Positions 10,087 through 18,004 of a DNA stretch of 64,000 nucleotides are shown here, one piece after another. Position numbers and translations under genes: made by a program. Under the pieces are notes generated by a model. It worked only from the letters and a program-made list of their open reading frames with translations. It made no database searches and had not been told where the DNA came from. Source of the DNA: UBA4055 sp964648295 (lineage in GTDB: Bacteria > UBA4055); assembly GCA_964648295.1 (NCBI GenBank), contig CAZYNH010000002.1, positions 262,695-326,694 of the forward strand, given 5' to 3'. Position 1 is the first letter of the stretch. The number at the start of each line of letters is the position of its first letter.

Positions 10087-10602
10087 TCAGTTTTTCAGGT
10101 AGTTCACGATCTCTTTCAGGTCTATCCTTTCGGGAAGTTCTTTTCCGAATGATCTGATAAAATTCTCGTTAAGCCTGACCAGTTCGATGTTTATATCGTC
10201 CATGTCAAGCGTGTTGGAAGCGCTGAACGCAGGGATCTTTTCCTTAAAGTTCATCTCGCAGAAAGTGATATTCTTCAAATTCGGCTCGTCTTCCTCGCCG
10301 TAAGCGAGAGGGAGTCCGTGCGTCCTGCAGATAAGCGGCCTCAACTCATATATCTGGCAGAGTTTGTTTTTAAGCATTGAACAGCTTTCCCCGGTCAGAT
10401 CGGGCAGAATGTTCTTCTCCTTAAGCGCGTAAACTATTGAAAAGAACTCTATAGGCAGAACGCTGGTGTCAAGACAGCAGGACGAGCAGCCTTTTCCGCA
10501 TGAGATGTTCTTGGAGTGTTTCTTTTCTATGGCAGCGATCTTTTCGTCGACATATTTTATGAATTCATAATACGCATCAAAATAATACTGGTTGTTATCC
10601 AT
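10087..10602 (-). CDS. YkgJ-family cysteine-cluster protein
   Basis: 171 residues. The cysteine pattern is that of the YkgJ/UPF0153 family, predicted to chelate zinc or iron: CGKGCSSCCLDTSV near residues 30-45, then CSMLKNKLCQIYELRP and the RPLICRTHG block. It is a soluble protein of unknown biochemical role. The start overlaps the 3' end of the upstream membrane-protein gene by 8 nt, which suggests translational coupling. Its stop abuts the stop of the convergent synthetase gene. Confidence 0.8.
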   Translation of the reverse strand: MDNNQYYFDAYYEFIKYVDEKIAAIEKKHSKNISCGKGCSSCCLDTSVLPIEFFSIVYALKEKNILPDLTGESCSMLKNKLCQIYELRPLICRTHGLPLAYGEEDEPNLKNITFCEMNFKEKIPAFSASNTLDMDDINIELVRLNENFIRSFGKELPERIDLKEIVNYLKN

Positions 10603-10855
10603 CTACTCTCTCGAGCTCGTTTTCATTGACTTTTATCTCGGTTCTTATGCTTCTGAACCCATAATTTAAAATGTAGGCAAGGACTATCAGTAGAAGTATG
10701 GCGAGAAATACCATTCTTTTTTTTGAGGGCTTTCTTTCCGCGGAGGAATAGGATGTGAATCTCATCCTTTCCTTCAAAGGCTTCCTGTCGTCTTTTTTGA
10801 GGCTCTTTGATGTGGTGTAGGAGAACTGCTTCTTCTGAGGTTTATTTCCGAACAT
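10595..10855 (-). CDS. Small single-pass membrane protein, function unknown
   Basis: 86 residues from ATG 10855 (MFGNKPQKK). An earlier in-frame start would run into the end of the aminotransferase gene. The first 45 residues are strongly basic (KKDDRKPLKERMR, ERKPSKKR). One hydrophobic helix (MVFLAILLLIVLAYIL) and a short charged tail follow, so the basic part is probably cytoplasmic. The upstream ribosome site (AAGGT) is weak. No family recognised. It sits between the aminotransferase and the YkgJ-type gene and probably shares their transcript. Confidence 0.65.
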   Translation of the reverse strand: MFGNKPQKKQFSYTTSKSLKKDDRKPLKERMRFTSYSSAERKPSKKRMVFLAILLLIVLAYILNYGFRSIRTEIKVNENELERVDG

Positions 10856-10865
10856 CAAGATCCCG

Positions 10866-12059
10866 TTACCTTTTATTGTAAGCCTCAATTCCGAGTTTTA
10901 AAATCTCTATAGCTTTCACCAGATCCTCTTCTTTGAGAACATAGGCTATCCTTATCTGGTTCCTGCCCAGTCCGGGAGTAGCGTAAAATCCCGACGCAGG
11001 GGCTACCATTGTCGTGGCGTTATTATGTCTGAAATCGGATAAGAGCCATTTCGCGAAGTCGTCAGCGTCATCAACAGGCAGGCCGACCACCATGTAGAAT
11101 GCGCCTTTCGGCATCGGCACCGTCACGCCGGGAATGGCGGAAAGTTCTCTGTAAGCGATATTCCTTCTTTTTGTGTATTCGGTATGAACTTCCTCAAAAT
11201 ACGAATCCGGCGTGTCGACCGCCGCCTCTGCGGCTGCCTGGTCAACACTGGGCGGGCAGAGCCTTGCCTGGCCGAACTTGAGCACGAGGGCAAGAAGTTC
11301 CTTGTTCCTGGTAACTATGCAGCCGATCCTCGATCCGCATGCGGAATATCTTTTTGATGTGGAGTCTATCATCACAGCGTTCTCCTCAAAACCGTCGAAC
11401 TGCAGTATTGAAGTAGCGCTGCAGTCGTAAGTGAATTCTCTGTAGACCTCGTCAGAAATTACATAAAGGTTGTGTTTCTTTGCGAAATCCACAAGCTCCT
11501 GAAGTCTCCCTCTTGAAAATACGGCACCTGTCGGGTTTCCGGGATTACAGATCACAATTGCTTTAGTTTTGGGCGTAAGCTTGCTTTCGAATTCGCTTAT
11601 CTGAGGCAGGTCGAAGCCGTTCTCAATATTTGTCGTGATAGGAACAACGTTAACTCCAGCCATAACAGCAAAACCGTTATAGTTAGTATAGAAAGGTTCG
11701 GGTATGATCACTTCCTCCCCGGGCGACAGCGCCGATAAAAGCGTGAAGATTATAGCTTCGCTTCCGCCGGTCGTTACGAAAATGTTCGATTCATCGACAT
11801 CTATATTCACTTTCTTATAGTACTGAACAAGTTTTTTTCTGTATGAAAGTAGCCCTTCGCTCGGGCCGTATTCTATTACCGGAGGTATATTGTGATAAGC
11901 CTCGATCATGTTCGGCGAGGTCTTGATGTCAGGCTGGCCGATGTTTAGAGGATAAACATGAACGCCTTCGCTCCTTGCCTTAAAAGCAAAGGGGGCGAGC
12001 TTTCTTATCGGACTTGACTGCATTATCGCGTTGCGCGACGATAAACTTAATTTTCCCAT
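10866..12059 (-). CDS. PLP-dependent class I aminotransferase
   Basis: 397 residues. ATG 12059 (MGKLSLSSRN) is chosen because GGAG lies 7 nt upstream and a consensus promoter lies just before it. Fold type I aminotransferase of the AspB/aspartate-alanine group: NIGQPDIKTSP at the N-terminus, NPGNPTGAVF (cofactor Asn), SDEVYREF (Asp-x-x-Tyr), the PLP-lysine motif STSKRYSACGSRIG, and the carboxylate-binding Arg region (NQIRIAYV). It transfers amino groups between an amino acid and a 2-oxo acid; the exact substrate cannot be read from the sequence. Confidence 0.87.
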   Translation of the reverse strand: MGKLSLSSRNAIMQSSPIRKLAPFAFKARSEGVHVYPLNIGQPDIKTSPNMIEAYHNIPPVIEYGPSEGLLSYRKKLVQYYKKVNIDVDESNIFVTTGGSEAIIFTLLSALSPGEEVIIPEPFYTNYNGFAVMAGVNVVPITTNIENGFDLPQISEFESKLTPKTKAIVICNPGNPTGAVFSRGRLQELVDFAKKHNLYVISDEVYREFTYDCSATSILQFDGFEENAVMIDSTSKRYSACGSRIGCIVTRNKELLALVLKFGQARLCPPSVDQAAAEAAVDTPDSYFEEVHTEYTKRRNIAYRELSAIPGVTVPMPKGAFYMVVGLPVDDADDFAKWLLSDFRHNNATTMVAPASGFYATPGLGRNQIRIAYVLKEEDLVKAIEILKLGIEAYNKR

Positions 12060-12090
12060 TTTATGCTCCGGTTTAATTAAAATCCGAGAA

Positions 12091-12119
12091 ATTATAACAA
12101 CGGTCATGGATTTTGTCAA
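12091..12119 (-). promoter_or_regulatory. Consensus sigma70-type promoter of the aminotransferase gene
   Basis: Read on the minus strand: TTGACA (12119-12114), 17 bp, TATAAT (12096-12091). Both hexamers are perfect consensus. The start of transcription would fall near 12084, giving a leader of about 25 nt. Confidence 0.85.
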
Positions 12120-12149
12120 GCAATGTGATTATCTGAATTTTATTATATT

Positions 12150-12749
12150 TCAGAAATTTCTCCTTTCCTCGAACGCCTGTTTTAATGTTATCTCGTCGGT
12201 AAATTCGATCTCCCCGCCAACCGGGATGCCTGTCGCAAGTCTTGTGATCTTAATATTCGTATCTTTCAGCTTCTCTGAGATGTACAAGGCTGTAGTGTCT
12301 CCTTCGACCGAGTGGTTGAGAGCGATTATGAGCTCTTTTACCCTGTTTGCCGATACGCTGTTAAAAAGTGCGGGGAAATTTAGGGATGACGGCCCTATGC
12401 CGTCAAGAGGGCTTATCAGGCCGCCGATGACATGATAGATACCTTTATGAACATTCAGCTTCTCGAACATGTCGAGGTCGCTGAAATTTTCAACCACGCA
12501 GACAAGGGAATGGTCACGCAGAGGATCGGAACAGATGTCGCATACGCTCTTTTCTGTGAGATTATGGCATCTGCTGCATAATCCCAGCCTGCTTTTGGCT
12601 TCAGTGACCGCTTCGGAAAGCTTTCGTGATACCTTTTCATCAGAATTTATCAGATAATATGATATCCTGCGCGCTGATTTCCTGCCTATTCCCGGGAGTC
12701 TAGCGAACGAATCTATCAGATTCTGGAGTATGTCTGATCTGCCGCCCAT
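12150..12749 (-). CDS. recR: Recombination mediator protein RecR
   Basis: 199 residues, normal length. Helix-hairpin-helix near the N-terminus (LPGIGRKSARRISYYL), zinc finger CSRCHNLTEKSVCDIC, then a Toprim domain starting at LVCVVENFSDL with the IGGLISPLDGIGP segment. RecR loads RecA onto gapped DNA with RecO and RecF. Its start shares a base with the ybaB stop, and dnaX lies further upstream: the widespread dnaX-ybaB-recR operon order. Confidence 0.96.
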   Translation of the reverse strand: MGGRSDILQNLIDSFARLPGIGRKSARRISYYLINSDEKVSRKLSEAVTEAKSRLGLCSRCHNLTEKSVCDICSDPLRDHSLVCVVENFSDLDMFEKLNVHKGIYHVIGGLISPLDGIGPSSLNFPALFNSVSANRVKELIIALNHSVEGDTTALYISEKLKDTNIKITRLATGIPVGGEIEFTDEITLKQAFEERRNF

Positions 12750-13081
12750 CAGAATCCTGGGATCTTAAATCCGTCCGGCAGTTTCGGGACAATTTTTGTC
12801 ATTTCTTCGCCGGATATTTTATCGGCCTCTTCGGAAGCGTGGTTCACTGCCGCCAGGATGAGGTCTTCCAGACCTTCCGAATCATCGGGGTCGATAATTT
12901 TCGGATCGATTTTTATAGATAATATCTTTTTTTTCCCGTTCATACGGACTTTTACCATACCTCCGCCCGTTGTACCTTCCACCTCAACTGTCTCCAGCGC
13001 TTTCTGCGATTTCTGCATATCCTCCTGCATTTTCTGAGCCTGTTTGAGCAGAGAGCCCATATCCATGTTCATTCCGGCCAT
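12749..13081 (-). CDS. YbaB/EbfC nucleoid-associated protein
   Basis: 110 residues, typical of YbaB/EbfC. The N-terminal part (LLKQAQKMQEDMQKSQ) forms the dimerisation helix, followed by the conserved TTGGGMVKVRMNG strand region and ILAAVNHASEEAD. It binds DNA as a dimer. It lies between dnaX (18-nt gap) and recR (1-nt overlap). Confidence 0.95.
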   Translation of the reverse strand: MAGMNMDMGSLLKQAQKMQEDMQKSQKALETVEVEGTTGGGMVKVRMNGKKKILSIKIDPKIIDPDDSEGLEDLILAAVNHASEEADKISGEEMTKIVPKLPDGFKIPGF

Positions 13082-13099
13082 CTGAGATTTCTCCTGTTA

Positions 13100-14776
13100 T
13101 TAATCAATGAATTTACAGTTAAAGGGTTCCTCAAATAGGAATTTGAGCTGCGGAGCCTTTGAAAGCAGTTCGGCTTTCTTCTCCTCGGCCGACCTTTTAA
13201 CATCTTTTTTTACTTTTATTATCCTTTCGGACTGCTTAATAGTGCCTTCCTCGAACTCGATTTTCAGATCAATAAGCCCGAAAAAAGAATTAAGCTCCTT
13301 TTCTATCTCCGCTTTTTTCGAATCGCAGAGGTTTTTGAATACCTTGTCTTTTTTATCAAATTTTATTTTTAGAATACGGTCGCCGATAATCTCTGTAGGA
13401 AGTCCGAATTCAAGAACACCCAGCCTTGAGTTTGCCGATGTTAAAGCATTCACGAATTCTTCCCAGCGGGATATCAGGGTCTGGATCGTAACTTCGGAGA
13501 GTGTCGGAGTTTCAGGCTGAGTTACGGGGTCAGGAGTTTTTTTTTTGTCTTCTTCCGGTAAAGCTGCCGCCTGTGTCTGCGGTATATGCCCGATCCGGGA
13601 GGAAATATCTTTTATTATCTCATCTATATCTATCTGGAGATCGCCTTCGATCATGGAAATTTTTTTTATTATCTCCTCGATTTTTGCCGCGGGCTCATGA
13701 TGAAGTATCTTTAGAAGGATTATCTCAAAGTCCATTCTCTGGAAAGGCGATGTTTTGAGTTTCTGAACAGACTGGCTGAGTATATCTATAAACAGCAGAA
13801 TGTCTTTTTCCCCGAATTTGTCTTTATACCGTCTTAGTCTTGAAGCGCTTTCCGACGACATATCCAGAATTCTCGCGTCATTAACTGTTTTCAGAATGAG
13901 AAGGTCCCTGAAAAATTCCATCAGACCCTTTATATATGCAGTAATATGAAGGCCTTTTCCGAAAAGTCCGTCAATATAATCCATTAAAATTCCGGTATCT
14001 TTTGAAAGGACTATATCGGTCAGTTCAAAGAATGATTCAGTCTGCGGAACGCCCAGCGCGTCGGCGGTCTTTTCCGCTGTGATCCTGTTGCCCGAAAAAG
14101 CTATTACCTGATCTAAAGCCGACTGTGAATCTCTCACGGATCCGTCTCCCGCCTTGGCGAGCATTATGAGCGAGGACTCGTCTATTTCAACGCCCTCTTT
14201 TCCGCAGATATCCTTAAGAGCCCTGCTTAGAATCTCAATGTCAACCCGCTTGAAGTCGTGGCGCTGGCATCTGGAAAGTATCGTGGCCGGAACCTCGTTC
14301 ACCTCAGTAGTCGCAAAAATAAAAGTGGCATGTTCAGGAGGTTCTTCAAGCGTCTTTAAAAGGGCGTTGAAAGCCTGGTTGGTAAGCATATGGACTTCGT
14401 CTATTATGTATATCTTCCTGCGGCTTTTAGCCGGCGAGAATTTAATGTCGTCCCTCAGGTCGCGGATCTCGTCAATACCTCTGTTGGACGCTCCGTCGAT
14501 CTCTTTTACATCGAGGCTGTTGCCCTGATCTATCTCCACGCAGTTAGAGCAGACTCCGCACGGTTTTGGGGTTACTCCAGTTTCGCAGTTCAGGCATTTT
14601 GCGAGTATCCTTGAAATTGTGGTCTTGCCCACACCTCTCGGTCCCGTGAGAAGATATGCGTGATGTACCTTGTTGTTCTTAATGGCGTTGGTGAGCGTGG
14701 TGGTAACATGCTCCTGTCCGATCACGTCCTCGAATGTCAGCGGCCTGTATTTTCTGGCTATAACCAGGTAGCTCAT
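13100..14776 (-). CDS. dnaX: DNA polymerase III subunit tau/gamma
   Basis: 558 residues: clamp-loader ATPase. Walker A is GPRGVGKTT (about 45-53); a four-Cys zinc module follows (CLNCETG, CGVCSNC); Walker B is YIIDEVHML; the SRC sensor is LSRCQRHDF. Domain III is followed by a Pro/Lys-rich linker and a C-terminal tau-like domain. The linker contains a run of ten A residues in the mRNA at codons 411-414 (nt 13546-13537). A -1 shift there ends after Asn-Ser and a +1 shift after four codons, so a gamma-like product of about 415 residues is predicted. The gene heads the dnaX-ybaB-recR operon behind a good promoter. Confidence 0.96.
   Translation of the reverse strand: MSYLVIARKYRPLTFEDVIGQEHVTTTLTNAIKNNKVHHAYLLTGPRGVGKTTISRILAKCLNCETGVTPKPCGVCSNCVEIDQGNSLDVKEIDGASNRGIDEIRDLRDDIKFSPAKSRRKIYIIDEVHMLTNQAFNALLKTLEEPPEHATFIFATTEVNEVPATILSRCQRHDFKRVDIEILSRALKDICGKEGVEIDESSLIMLAKAGDGSVRDSQSALDQVIAFSGNRITAEKTADALGVPQTESFFELTDIVLSKDTGILMDYIDGLFGKGLHITAYIKGLMEFFRDLLILKTVNDARILDMSSESASRLRRYKDKFGEKDILLFIDILSQSVQKLKTSPFQRMDFEIILLKILHHEPAAKIEEIIKKISMIEGDLQIDIDEIIKDISSRIGHIPQTQAAALPEEDKKKTPDPVTQPETPTLSEVTIQTLISRWEEFVNALTSANSRLGVLEFGLPTEIIGDRILKIKFDKKDKVFKNLCDSKKAEIEKELNSFFGLIDLKIEFEEGTIKQSERIIKVKKDVKRSAEEKKAELLSKAPQLKFLFEEPFNCKFID
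13537..13546 (-). other. A10 slippery tract in dnaX (predicted programmed slippage site)
   Basis: The dnaX coding strand has ten consecutive A residues covering Lys411-Lys413 and the first base of codon 414. The zero frame continues as Thr-Pro-Asp-Pro. One extra A, or a ribosomal -1 shift, gives Asn-Ser-stop; loss of one A gives Leu-Leu-Thr-Pro-stop. The site lies at the boundary between the ATPase/collar domains and the tau-specific tail, as in E. coli and Thermus dnaX. That slippage really occurs is inference. Confidence 0.7.
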
Positions 14777-14808
14777 TTTTCTTCTCTTCCCGATTTGTAA
14801 GGGACTAA

Positions 14809-14837
14809 AATATAGTCAAATGTATTCAGTTTTGCAA
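14809..14837 (-). promoter_or_regulatory. Promoter of dnaX-ybaB-recR
   Basis: Minus strand: TTGCAA (14837-14832), 17 bp, TATATT (14814-14809). Predicted start near 14802 and leader of about 26 nt to the dnaX ATG at 14776. Confidence 0.75.
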
Positions 14838-14890
14838 GAGTAAAAATCGTTTAGAAAATATAAGTGAATATGTTTAGTATCCAATAGGTC

Positions 14891-14936
14891 TTGACTTTCT
14901 CCGGAAAATAATATATATTTAAACTTACTGGAGAAA
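14891..14936 (+). promoter_or_regulatory. Promoter and inverted-repeat operator of the AbiE toxin-antitoxin operon
   Basis: TTGACT (14891-14896), 17 bp, TATATT (14914-14919). The inverted repeat TTTCTCC (14896-14902) and GGAGAAA (14930-14936) starts at the last base of the -35 element, brackets the -10, and extends by a further matching pair. AbiEi antitoxins are known to repress their own operon by binding inverted repeats in the promoter, so this is the likely operator. The right arm also supplies the only GGAG near the start codon, at an unusually long 13-nt spacing. Confidence 0.7.
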
Positions 14937-14946
14937 ATAAGCGGTC

Positions 14947-15537
14947 ATGTATTACGATACTCTCATACTCAAAAACCTCCTTTCGGATTATTCATCGCCG
15001 AAATCAAAACTTACTTTTCTCGCAAGATCGGGCGAATACATCAGGATACGGCGCGGGCTTTATATAAAAAAAGGCGAATACAATCCGAAAACACTCGCGA
15101 ATATTATCTACGGTCCCTCGTATATTTCGTTTGAATATGCGCTTTCGATTTACGGCATGATACCTGAAAGAGCGGAAACCGTCACATCGGCTGTTTACAA
15201 TAAAAATAAAGATAAGGAATTCGAAACCCCGGCAGGCAGGTTCACATACAAATATATTAATGCCTCGGTTTATTTCTACGGTATAGAACGATACGAAGAG
15301 AATGGAGAACCATATCTGATCGCCTCAAAGGAAAAAGCTCTCTGCGATCTGCTTTACAAGATAAAAAGTGCCGATGCCGGAATCGGGATTGAAACGCTTC
15401 TTTTCGACGATCTCAGGATAGCTGAAAATGAATTTATGAAGCTGAGATTGAATGATATAAAGACACTTGCTCCGCTTTATAACAGAACTGTCCATATCCG
15501 GATGCTCGATTTTTTAAAAAAGAGGAAAAAACTATGA
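14947..15537 (+). CDS. abiEi: AbiEi-family type IV antitoxin / transcriptional repressor
   Basis: 196 residues. The N-terminal winged-helix region (LTFLARSGEYIRIRRGLYI) matches the AbiEi antitoxin domain, whose hallmark is an Arg-Arg-Gly-x-Tyr turn. The following part (YGPSYISFEYALSIYGMIPE, then ASKEKALCDLLY) is typical of AbiEi-like proteins. In the known system the antitoxin neutralises AbiEii without stable binding and represses the operon. The stop overlaps the next start as ATGA. A promoter with an inverted repeat lies directly upstream. Confidence 0.82.
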   Translation: MYYDTLILKNLLSDYSSPKSKLTFLARSGEYIRIRRGLYIKKGEYNPKTLANIIYGPSYISFEYALSIYGMIPERAETVTSAVYNKNKDKEFETPAGRFTYKYINASVYFYGIERYEENGEPYLIASKEKALCDLLYKIKSADAGIGIETLLFDDLRIAENEFMKLRLNDIKTLAPLYNRTVHIRMLDFLKKRKKL

Positions 15538-16397
15538 AAAGCGCCGTTCTGAATATGCTTGAAAAATATAAATGCGTTACGACCGACGATTACAGGAACG
15601 CTCTAAAGGAGATTATTCAGGAAATAGCTTTACTAGGGCTTTACCGCGCGAACTTCTTTTCAAAAGCCGCCTTTTACGGAGGATCCGCGCTCAGAATATT
15701 CTACGGGACAAGAAGATTTTCCGAAGATCTCGATTTTTCTTTGATAGCTGCCGATGCCAAATTCGATATTTCTCAGTATTGCGATGCGGTAAAAGAAGAA
15801 CTCGGAGCGTACGGCTTTAAAATGGAAGTTGAAAAAAAGATCAAATCTTTCGATTCGAATATAGAGTCGGCGTTTATAAAGGGCGGAACGAAGATCCAGA
15901 TAATGAATATCACATCCGCCATTCCCGGAATAGAGAAAATGCACAGGAACGAAAATCTGAAGATAAAGCTGGAAGTTGACACTAATCCTCCATCCGGAGC
16001 AGGATTTGAGGTCAGATACCACCTGTCGCCGGTACCATATTCCGTTCAGCTTTACGATATTTCATCGTTGTTTGCGGGAAAACTTCATGCCGTTCTATGC
16101 AGGAATTGGGGTGGAGGAAGATCTAAGGGAAGAGACATTTACGATCTCGTATGGTATTTATCGCAAGATGCAAAACCGAACCTTGAGCATCTTTCAGCAA
16201 GGATGAGACAGACAGGTCATTTTAGTGCGGAAAAGAAACTGACCGCTGACGAATTGAGATCAATGCTGGTCGAAAAATTCAGCGGAATGGATTTTAAAGC
16301 CGCTAAAAAGGATGTGGAACCGTTCATCAGAGACGCTAGGGAACTTGATCTTTGGTCAAAGGAATTCTTCATATCAATAATTCAGGACAAACTTTAA
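15534..16397 (+). CDS. abiEii: AbiEii/AbiGii-family nucleotidyltransferase toxin
   Basis: 287 residues. Nucleotidyltransferase motif I is AAFYGGSALRIFYG, followed by RRFSEDLDFSL with the metal-binding Asp pair. The LKIKLEVDTNPP strand carries the further acidic residue, and GGRSKGRDIYDLVWYL is the C-terminal helix-turn motif of this family. AbiEii toxins are GTP-binding nucleotidyltransferases; MenT relatives modify the tRNA acceptor end. Coupled to the antitoxin by ATGA. All key motifs look intact, so the module is probably functional. Confidence 0.87.
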   Translation: MKSAVLNMLEKYKCVTTDDYRNALKEIIQEIALLGLYRANFFSKAAFYGGSALRIFYGTRRFSEDLDFSLIAADAKFDISQYCDAVKEELGAYGFKMEVEKKIKSFDSNIESAFIKGGTKIQIMNITSAIPGIEKMHRNENLKIKLEVDTNPPSGAGFEVRYHLSPVPYSVQLYDISSLFAGKLHAVLCRNWGGGRSKGRDIYDLVWYLSQDAKPNLEHLSARMRQTGHFSAEKKLTADELRSMLVEKFSGMDFKAAKKDVEPFIRDARELDLWSKEFFISIIQDKL

Positions 16398-16407
16398 AGG
16401 AATAACC

Positions 16408-17103
16408 ATGGCCGACATCAAACCCGACACCTCGAAATACAAAGTGCTCATCTTCGACCTTTTCCACACGCTTTCATCCATGCACCATTCGGATGTTCCC
16501 GGCCTGTACTCCCACGAAATAATAGGAATACCTTACGAAAAATGGCTCGAGGCTCTGTTGTCGGATTCGGAAAGACGCACGCGAGGTCTGATAAAAGATC
16601 CGCATCTAATAATCAGAGACATCACGAAGAAGCTAGGAATTGAAATAAGCGATGAAAAGATAGAGGAACTCTCCCGCATTAGGTACGAAAGGTTCGCTTT
16701 ATCTTTGAAAAAAATACTTCCTCACACCGTCGAAACGATCAGGGAGCTTAAACGGCGCGGAAAGACCGTCATACTCCTAAGCAACGCCGATGTATGTGAA
16801 ATTCAGGGCTGGAACCACTCGCCCCTCGCCCCATTTTTCGACCACGCGATATTCTCGTGCCATGTCGGTTTTGTAAAACCCGAGCCGGAGATCTACGATC
16901 ACGCCGTAAAACTTTCCGGCGCATCAAAGGACGAATGCCTGTTCATAGGGGACGGCGGCTCGGACGAACTCAACGGCGCAAAAAATTACGGGATCGCCTC
17001 CTGCTTCACATCGGAATTCATAAAAGACCTCTGGCCTGAGCACATCGAACCAAGAAAGCTCATAGCTGATTATCACATTGATAGAATTGATGAACTATTG
17101 TAA
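16408..17103 (+). CDS. HAD-family hydrolase
   Basis: 231 residues; AGGA ribosome site 6 nt before the start. Motif I FDLFHTL keeps the nucleophile Asp but has Leu-Phe in the middle; motif II is ILLSNAD; motif III Lys is in FVKPEPEIY; motif IV is FIGDGGSDEL. A helical cap lies between motifs I and II. This is a phosphatase or dehalogenase-type HAD enzyme of unknown substrate. It starts 10 nt after the AbiEii stop and may be read through from that operon, but nothing shows a functional link. Confidence 0.82.
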   Translation: MADIKPDTSKYKVLIFDLFHTLSSMHHSDVPGLYSHEIIGIPYEKWLEALLSDSERRTRGLIKDPHLIIRDITKKLGIEISDEKIEELSRIRYERFALSLKKILPHTVETIRELKRRGKTVILLSNADVCEIQGWNHSPLAPFFDHAIFSCHVGFVKPEPEIYDHAVKLSGASKDECLFIGDGGSDELNGAKNYGIASCFTSEFIKDLWPEHIEPRKLIADYHIDRIDELL

Positions 17104-17112
17104 AGAATTGAT

Positions 17113-17640
17113 CTACTTTATTCCGTGTCTGTTCGCATACTTTGAGACGATATTTCTCCAATGTTCGAACTTCAAATGTTTATGCGCATCCGAAATATCA
17201 ACATAAGCACCGTTAACTATATTCTGAACGATAATTTCGACAATAAGAGCCTCTTTCTTAAAAGGATCATCAAAACATTCCTCGACATCCATCACCATCC
17301 CTTTATTAATTCCCTCAACGATACACTTATACAGAGTATTGTCGGTTCCGATCATATCTCCGAGGGTGCTTAAATTCTCTATTCCTTTTTTAATGGCCTT
17401 AACTGAAATATTCTTCTTGAAATTCACGACCGTTTCCCCGCCTCTCAGCAAAGTATCAACCGAAGCTTCAAGCACGGAAGCAAGATCGATCAGCAGCATG
17501 GCATCCGGCAGGGTTTCGCCCCTTTCCCACTTTGATACAGCCTGATAAGAAATATTAAGCCTCTCTCCGAGTTGTTTTTGAGTAATATTCCTCTCCGTTC
17601 TCATTTTTCTTATGAATTCTCCAATTTTCTGCATATTCAT
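17113..17640 (-). CDS. XRE-family transcriptional regulator
   Basis: 175 residues from ATG 17640, chosen for the AAGGAGA site 5-6 nt upstream; ATG 17634 is an alternative. The N-terminal Cro/CI helix-turn-helix (IRKMRTERNITQKQLGERL, then ISYQAVSKWERGETLPD) is complete. The C-terminal half (KGIENLSTLGDMIGTDN and beyond) is not a domain I recognise and may sense a ligand or dimerise. Transcription starts from its own promoter. A 22-bp-phased repeat array lies about 210 bp upstream of the start. It converges on the HAD gene. Confidence 0.83.
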   Translation of the reverse strand: MNMQKIGEFIRKMRTERNITQKQLGERLNISYQAVSKWERGETLPDAMLLIDLASVLEASVDTLLRGGETVVNFKKNISVKAIKKGIENLSTLGDMIGTDNTLYKCIVEGINKGMVMDVEECFDDPFKKEALIVEIIVQNIVNGAYVDISDAHKHLKFEHWRNIVSKYANRHGIK

Positions 17641-17666
17641 ACCGCTCTCCTTTAGCTTTTGAGTGA

Positions 17667-17695
17667 AATATACCATGCCGGATTATCTTAATCAA
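17667..17695 (-). promoter_or_regulatory. Promoter of the XRE regulator
   Basis: Minus strand: TTGATT (17695-17690), 17 bp, TATATT (17672-17667). The predicted leader is about 20 nt and contains the AAGGAG site. Confidence 0.7.
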
Positions 17696-17851
17696 TAATC
17701 GTATAGTTGTGTTTCTTCTCTATTTTTTAAACTGCGGGTTGAGAGGTTGTTTAATTCGATAATTTTTCAGATATTTCTATATCTTTCTTTATAAGAGCGT
17801 TAAAAAAATCGCTAGAAAAAATCTTTGTCTTTCTTCTTCCATTTTTTCAGA

Positions 17852-17905
17852 TTTTACTCAGTGCAATGAGTATTTTTACTCAATACGTTGAGAATTTTTA
17901 CTCAA
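17852..17905. repeat. Three 22-bp-phased direct repeats with palindromic cores
   Basis: Within the 364-bp gap between the XRE gene and the rsmB stop, TTTTACTCA recurs three times, with ACTCA at 17856, 17878 and 17900, exactly 22 bp apart. The first copy is a palindrome (TACTCA, 6 bp, TGAGTA) and the second is another (CTCAA, 4 bp, TTGAG). The third has only the left arm. Two-turn helical spacing suggests cooperative binding of a dimeric regulator on one face of the DNA. The rest of 17696-18004 is AT-rich; I see no gene or clear terminator in it. Confidence 0.6.
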
Positions 17906-18004
17906 TAGAAATACAATTTCATAATGATTATTTCGCAACGGGAAAATCTGGTTAAATAATTTAATTGTCCCGCGCAAAATCTTTTCAGAAAAAGCGGAAA
18001 GCAA

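Noticed and set aside
15534..16397. AbiE pair as part of a larger phage-defence island
   Set aside because: Flanking genes (dnaX operon, HAD, rsmB operon) are housekeeping-like and no integrase, restriction or other defence gene is present.
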